Part shown: piece after piece, positions 4,953 through 7,694 of the stretch
How positions within the stretch are numbered: the stretch's first letter is position 1
Layout of the letters: each line of letters opens with the position of its first letter
Source: Oscillospiraceae bacterium
GTDB lineage: Bacteria > Bacillota > Clostridia > Oscillospirales > Oscillospiraceae
Direction: 5' to 3'
Assembly: GCA_016290695.1 (NCBI GenBank)
Contig: JAEEUX010000120.1
Span: 1-7,694 of the forward strand
Length of the DNA: 7,694 bases
Program-made: the position numbers and the translations under genes
Notes under the pieces: model-generated
The model's database searches: none
Told to the model about the DNA's origin: nothing
The model's input: only the letters and a program-made list of their open reading frames with translations

Positions 4953-7694
4953 TTATACTCTCCCGTCACATTCAAAGAAATATAATAGAGCCTCTTTAAC
5001 TCGTTCGCCCGTGATGCGGCTCAGCGCTTCGGAATAGGCGCGGAGCTGACCGGCGTACTCGCCCGCGCGCTCGGCCCGCTGCGCCCTGGTGATGCGGTCG
5101 CTTTTAAAATCAACGATAACGAAGCCGTCCGGCTCCTTGAAAAACAGGTCGATAACGCCCTGCAAAAGGACCTCGCCCTCGCCCCTGCCGTAAACCTCGG
5201 CAGCCGGGAGCAGGACGGAAAACTTAAACTCGCGCCGCACATCCTCGGCGGCCAGAACGCGCCTGCCCAGCGGGGAACGGAAGAAGGCCAGCAGCTTTTC
5301 CGGCTCGACGGCCTCCGCCTCCGCCTCGCTTATAAGGCGCAGGCGGCGCATGCGGTCAATTTCCGAGGCTATCTCCGCCTCGCTGCCCGTTTTCGCGTGG
5401 TCAAGAAGCTGCATTGCCTTGTGCAGCGCGGTTCCGCGCTCGCCGCCCGTGAGCTCCGTGCGCCCCGTCACGAAGGAGGGGCGGCGCATTATGTCGCGCC
5501 GCGCGTCGCTCACTCCGGGCATTTCGCCCGCGTCCTCGGCGGCCTCCAGCGCAAGGAGGCTGCCCTTCAGCGAGGTCGCCGTGAGCTTTGAGGGCAGGCC
5601 CTCGCTGCCGCCCGGCGCGGTCCACGCGAGCGAAGCGCGGATTTTGTCGAAAACCGCCGGGTCGGGCACAGTCTCCCGCTCAGCGCCGCTTATATCGTCC
5701 GGCTCAGCGCCCGCGGAAAACGCCTCGGGCGTGAGCAGGGTATATTTAAAACCCGGCGCGTTCACGAGCGCCGAAACGAGCCACTGGCCCATAGAATGCT
5801 GCGCGACGAGCTCCTCCGCGTCCGGCGGCTCGGAAACCGCCGCGCGCAGCTCGTCCACCGTGTTCACGGCGTCGCGCACGCTGAAAACGCAGACAAGGCG
5901 CTCGCGGGCGCGCGTCATCGCGACGTACATTACCCGCAGCTCCTCGGAGAGCATTTCGGAGCGAGAGGCCGCGGCGATAGCCGTTCTCGCGAGGCTTGAA
6001 TACTCGATTCCGCGATTTAAATCGCGGAATTTCGCGCCCGCGCCCAAATCGCGGTGAATGAGCAGGGGGCGCTGCTGGTCCTGCATATTAAAGCGGTGGC
6101 TTAGGTCGCAGAGCAGGACATAGGGGAACTCCAGACCCTTCGAGGCGTGGACGCTCATAATCGCGACGCCCTCGGGCGCGGCCTTTGAAACGCCGGGGGC
6201 GGAGGATGCGTCCACGCGGCGCAGGAAGCTGTAAAGCCCCGTGCTGCCCGCGCTTTCGCAGCCTCGGGCATAGTCCGCCGCGAGGTAAAGCCGCTCGGAC
6301 GAGCCCTTTTCCCGCGCCTCGGCGAGGGCGGCGAGCCCGGTTTTTTCAAGAGCGAGCATTATAACCGCCTCGGCGCTCTGCCCCGCCGCAGCCTCGCGCA
6401 GCTCACCAAGAGCCGCGAGGAACGCGGCGCAGCGTTCGTCCGTCTCCGCGCGCACGCAGAGCGCGCCGTAAAAGGATTCAGCGGGCGCGGCGGCGCGGAT
6501 GAAGGCCAGCTCGTCCGCCGTGAAGCCGCAGACCGGGCTTTTCAGGACGCCGACGAGCGGAATATCCAGCATGGGATTGTCAATAATTCGCAGAATTTCC
6601 AGCAGCAGCTTATTCTCCCAGCCGTCGAAAAGCCCGACGGTGCCGCCGGAAACCGAGCACGCTATGCCGCTCTCGCGAAGAGCGGCGGCGAAAATTTCCG
6701 CCTTGGCGCGGAAGGAACGCAGCAAAATCGCTATATCCCCAGGCGCGGCGCCCTCCTCACGGATGAGCCGCGAAACATACCCCGCGGCGCAGGCCGCCTC
6801 ATATTCGGGCGCGTCCTCGCCCTGCGGCGGCTGGCAGAAGCAGAGTTCAAAGCAATCGTCCGCCTCCGGGCCCGGCTCGCGCCCCGGAAGCATCGCCTCA
6901 GCTTCGCCGTAGCCCATTTCGCCCAGACGGGGCGACATGAGCCGCGAAAAAACGAGGTTTATTTTATCGAGAAGCTCCGGGCGGGAGCGGAAGTTGTGCT
7001 TTAACAGAATGCGCGACGCTTCACCCTCGGCTGCGGGCGCGTCGGGGTAAGAATTGTATTTTTCGAGGAAAATCGAGGGGTCGGCGAGGCGGAAGCGGTA
7101 AATCGACTGCTTCACGTCGCCAACCATGGTCATATTGCGGCCCTCGCGGGAAACGGCGGTGAAAATCAGCTCCTGCACGCGGTTAACATCCTGATATTCG
7201 TCGACGAGTATTTCGTCATAGCGGCGGGAAATTTCCTCCGCGCGCTCCGTCGGCGCGCCGTCCCCGCGGACGAGGATTTTGAGCGCAAGATGCTCAAGGT
7301 CGCTGAAATCGAGCGCCCCGCGGCGGCGTTTTTCGTCGGCGTAGGCGCGGATAAGGTCGATGACGAGGCGGTAAAGCTCGTCCGTGACGCCCTTCAGCAG
7401 GCGCATATCCTCCATGAGCCCCGCGCTCTCGGCGTCTAAGCGGGAAACGGCGGCGTCCATCGCCTTTTTGCAGGCTTCGCGCAGCGCCTTTAGGCGCACG
7501 AGCTCCTCGTCGCCGCCCATGCCGCGCGGAGTAGTGACTCTCGGGAACAGGATTTTCCCGTAGGCAAGGGCGCTGTCCCAGCCCTTTTCGAGGGCGGCGA
7601 GGTAGGCGCGCAGGCTCGCGGCGGTTTCCCGCCACGAGGGGAGCCAGCCCTTCGCGAGGGCGGCGTTATCCGCGATGGCGGCGTCCTCCGCCTC
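4953..7694 (-). CDS. addA: ATP-dependent helicase/nuclease subunit A, AddA (5' end cut by window edge)
   Basis: 913 codons plus TAA are visible, and the frame is open through the right edge. The ATG at 7520 is only an internal Met, since 58 in-frame codons precede it. AddA pairs with AddB to unwind and resect double-strand ends until Chi, then helps load RecA; it replaces RecBCD in Bacillota. Visible in order: LDFSDLEHLAL (near 7290-7320); superfamily 1 motif II VDEYQD (7188-7205) and GDVKQSIYRFR (7089-7121); HNFRSRP (6979-6999); motif V MSVHASKGLEFP (6124-6159); motif VI MYVAMTRARERL (5898-5933); then the RecB-type nuclease domain with RGTALHKAMQLLDH, GVIDLFF (about 5139-5159), VDFKSD (5097-5114) and QLRAY. 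The catalytic Asp and Lys of the nuclease are intact. B. subtilis AddA has about 1,230 residues, so roughly 300 N-terminal residues, including the Walker A motif, lie outside. addB is expected just upstream. Confidence 0.95.
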   Translation of the reverse strand, partial: EAEDAAIADNAALAKGWLPSWRETAASLRAYLAALEKGWDSALAYGKILFPRVTTPRGMGGDEELVRLKALREACKKAMDAAVSRLDAESAGLMEDMRLLKGVTDELYRLVIDLIRAYADEKRRRGALDFSDLEHLALKILVRGDGAPTERAEEISRRYDEILVDEYQDVNRVQELIFTAVSREGRNMTMVGDVKQSIYRFRLADPSIFLEKYNSYPDAPAAEGEASRILLKHNFRSRPELLDKINLVFSRLMSPRLGEMGYGEAEAMLPGREPGPEADDCFELCFCQPPQGEDAPEYEAACAAGYVSRLIREEGAAPGDIAILLRSFRAKAEIFAAALRESGIACSVSGGTVGLFDGWENKLLLEILRIIDNPMLDIPLVGVLKSPVCGFTADELAFIRAAAPAESFYGALCVRAETDERCAAFLAALGELREAAAGQSAEAVIMLALEKTGLAALAEAREKGSSERLYLAADYARGCESAGSTGLYSFLRRVDASSAPGVSKAAPEGVAIMSVHASKGLEFPYVLLCDLSHRFNMQDQQRPLLIHRDLGAGAKFRDLNRGIEYSSLARTAIAAASRSEMLSEELRVMYVAMTRARERLVCVFSVRDAVNTVDELRAAVSEPPDAEELVAQHSMGQWLVSALVNAPGFKYTLLTPEAFSAGAEPDDISGAERETVPDPAVFDKIRASLAWTAPGGSEGLPSKLTATSLKGSLLALEAAEDAGEMPGVSDARRDIMRRPSFVTGRTELTGGERGTALHKAMQLLDHAKTGSEAEIASEIDRMRRLRLISEAEAEAVEPEKLLAFFRSPLGRRVLAAEDVRREFKFSVLLPAAEVYGRGEGEVLLQGVIDLFFKEPDGFVIVDFKSDRITRAQRAERAGEYAGQLRAYSEALSRITGERVKEALLYFFECDGRV
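4958..4964 (-). promoter_or_regulatory. Shine-Dalgarno of the homocysteine methyltransferase gene, inside addA
   Basis: GGGAGAG on the minus strand lies 7 nt before the ATG at 4950 and overlaps the last codons of addA (Gly-Arg-Val). Ribosomes finishing addA would stop 2 nt before this start, the classic layout for translational coupling. Confidence 0.85.
6007..6030. repeat. Perfect 24-bp palindrome within addA
   Basis: ATTCCGCGATTT is followed immediately by its exact reverse complement. A further copy of the inner 9-mer AAATCGCGG lies at 6046-6054, so the motif occurs three times within 45 bp. In addA this encodes KFRDLNRGIEY between helicase motifs V and VI, where homologues have a similar stretch, so nothing appears inserted. 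It could be a protein-binding site, a strong mRNA hairpin or coincidence. Confidence 0.75.

Noticed and set aside
4147..5037. Plus-strand open frame of 296 codons opposite the methyltransferase gene
   Set aside because: It is antisense to a protein with intact zinc-site motifs. The translated product is Arg/Ala/Gly-rich with no recognisable domain.

Overview
The window is GC-rich and bacterial. Every gene I can support reads on the minus strand. Taken together, a reverse-order rubrerythrin, AddA in place of RecB, a clostridial-style GT39 membrane mannosyltransferase and short hairpin-ended repeats suggest an anaerobic Bacillota, most likely a gut-type Clostridia. That placement is inference from gene families and base composition. 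No 16S or other taxonomic marker is present.

In the direction of transcription (high to low coordinates) the window holds the following. (1) The 3' three-quarters of addA, cut by the right edge. (2) A stand-alone homocysteine S-methyltransferase-domain gene that starts 2 nt after the addA stop and has its ribosome binding site inside the end of addA, so the two are probably co-transcribed and translationally coupled. (3) A 374-bp gap filled by a hairpin-ended, MITE-like repeat, tandem copies of its terminal motif, and a GT/CA microsatellite. (4) A 617-aa protein O-mannosyltransferase-like (GT39) membrane protein with an apparent discoidin-like beta-sandwich in its first external loop. (5) A 543-bp gap with a second MITE-like element and a clear sigma-70-type promoter. 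(6) Reverse rubrerythrin with a strong Shine-Dalgarno, followed by a hairpin terminator. (7) The 5' part (251 codons) of a xylose-isomerase-like TIM-barrel sugar isomerase/epimerase gene, cut by the left edge.

Functionally these are mostly separate housekeeping roles: double-strand break processing (AddA), one-carbon/methionine metabolism (methyltransferase), cell-surface glycosylation (GT39 protein), peroxide defence (rubrerythrin) and sugar metabolism (TIM barrel). I see no tRNA, rRNA, CRISPR array, transposase, prophage or defence cassette, and no convincing new multi-gene system. The unexplained signal lies in non-coding structure: the nested repeat cluster at 3873-4153, the microsatellite beside the mannosyltransferase start, and a perfect 24-bp palindrome inside addA.
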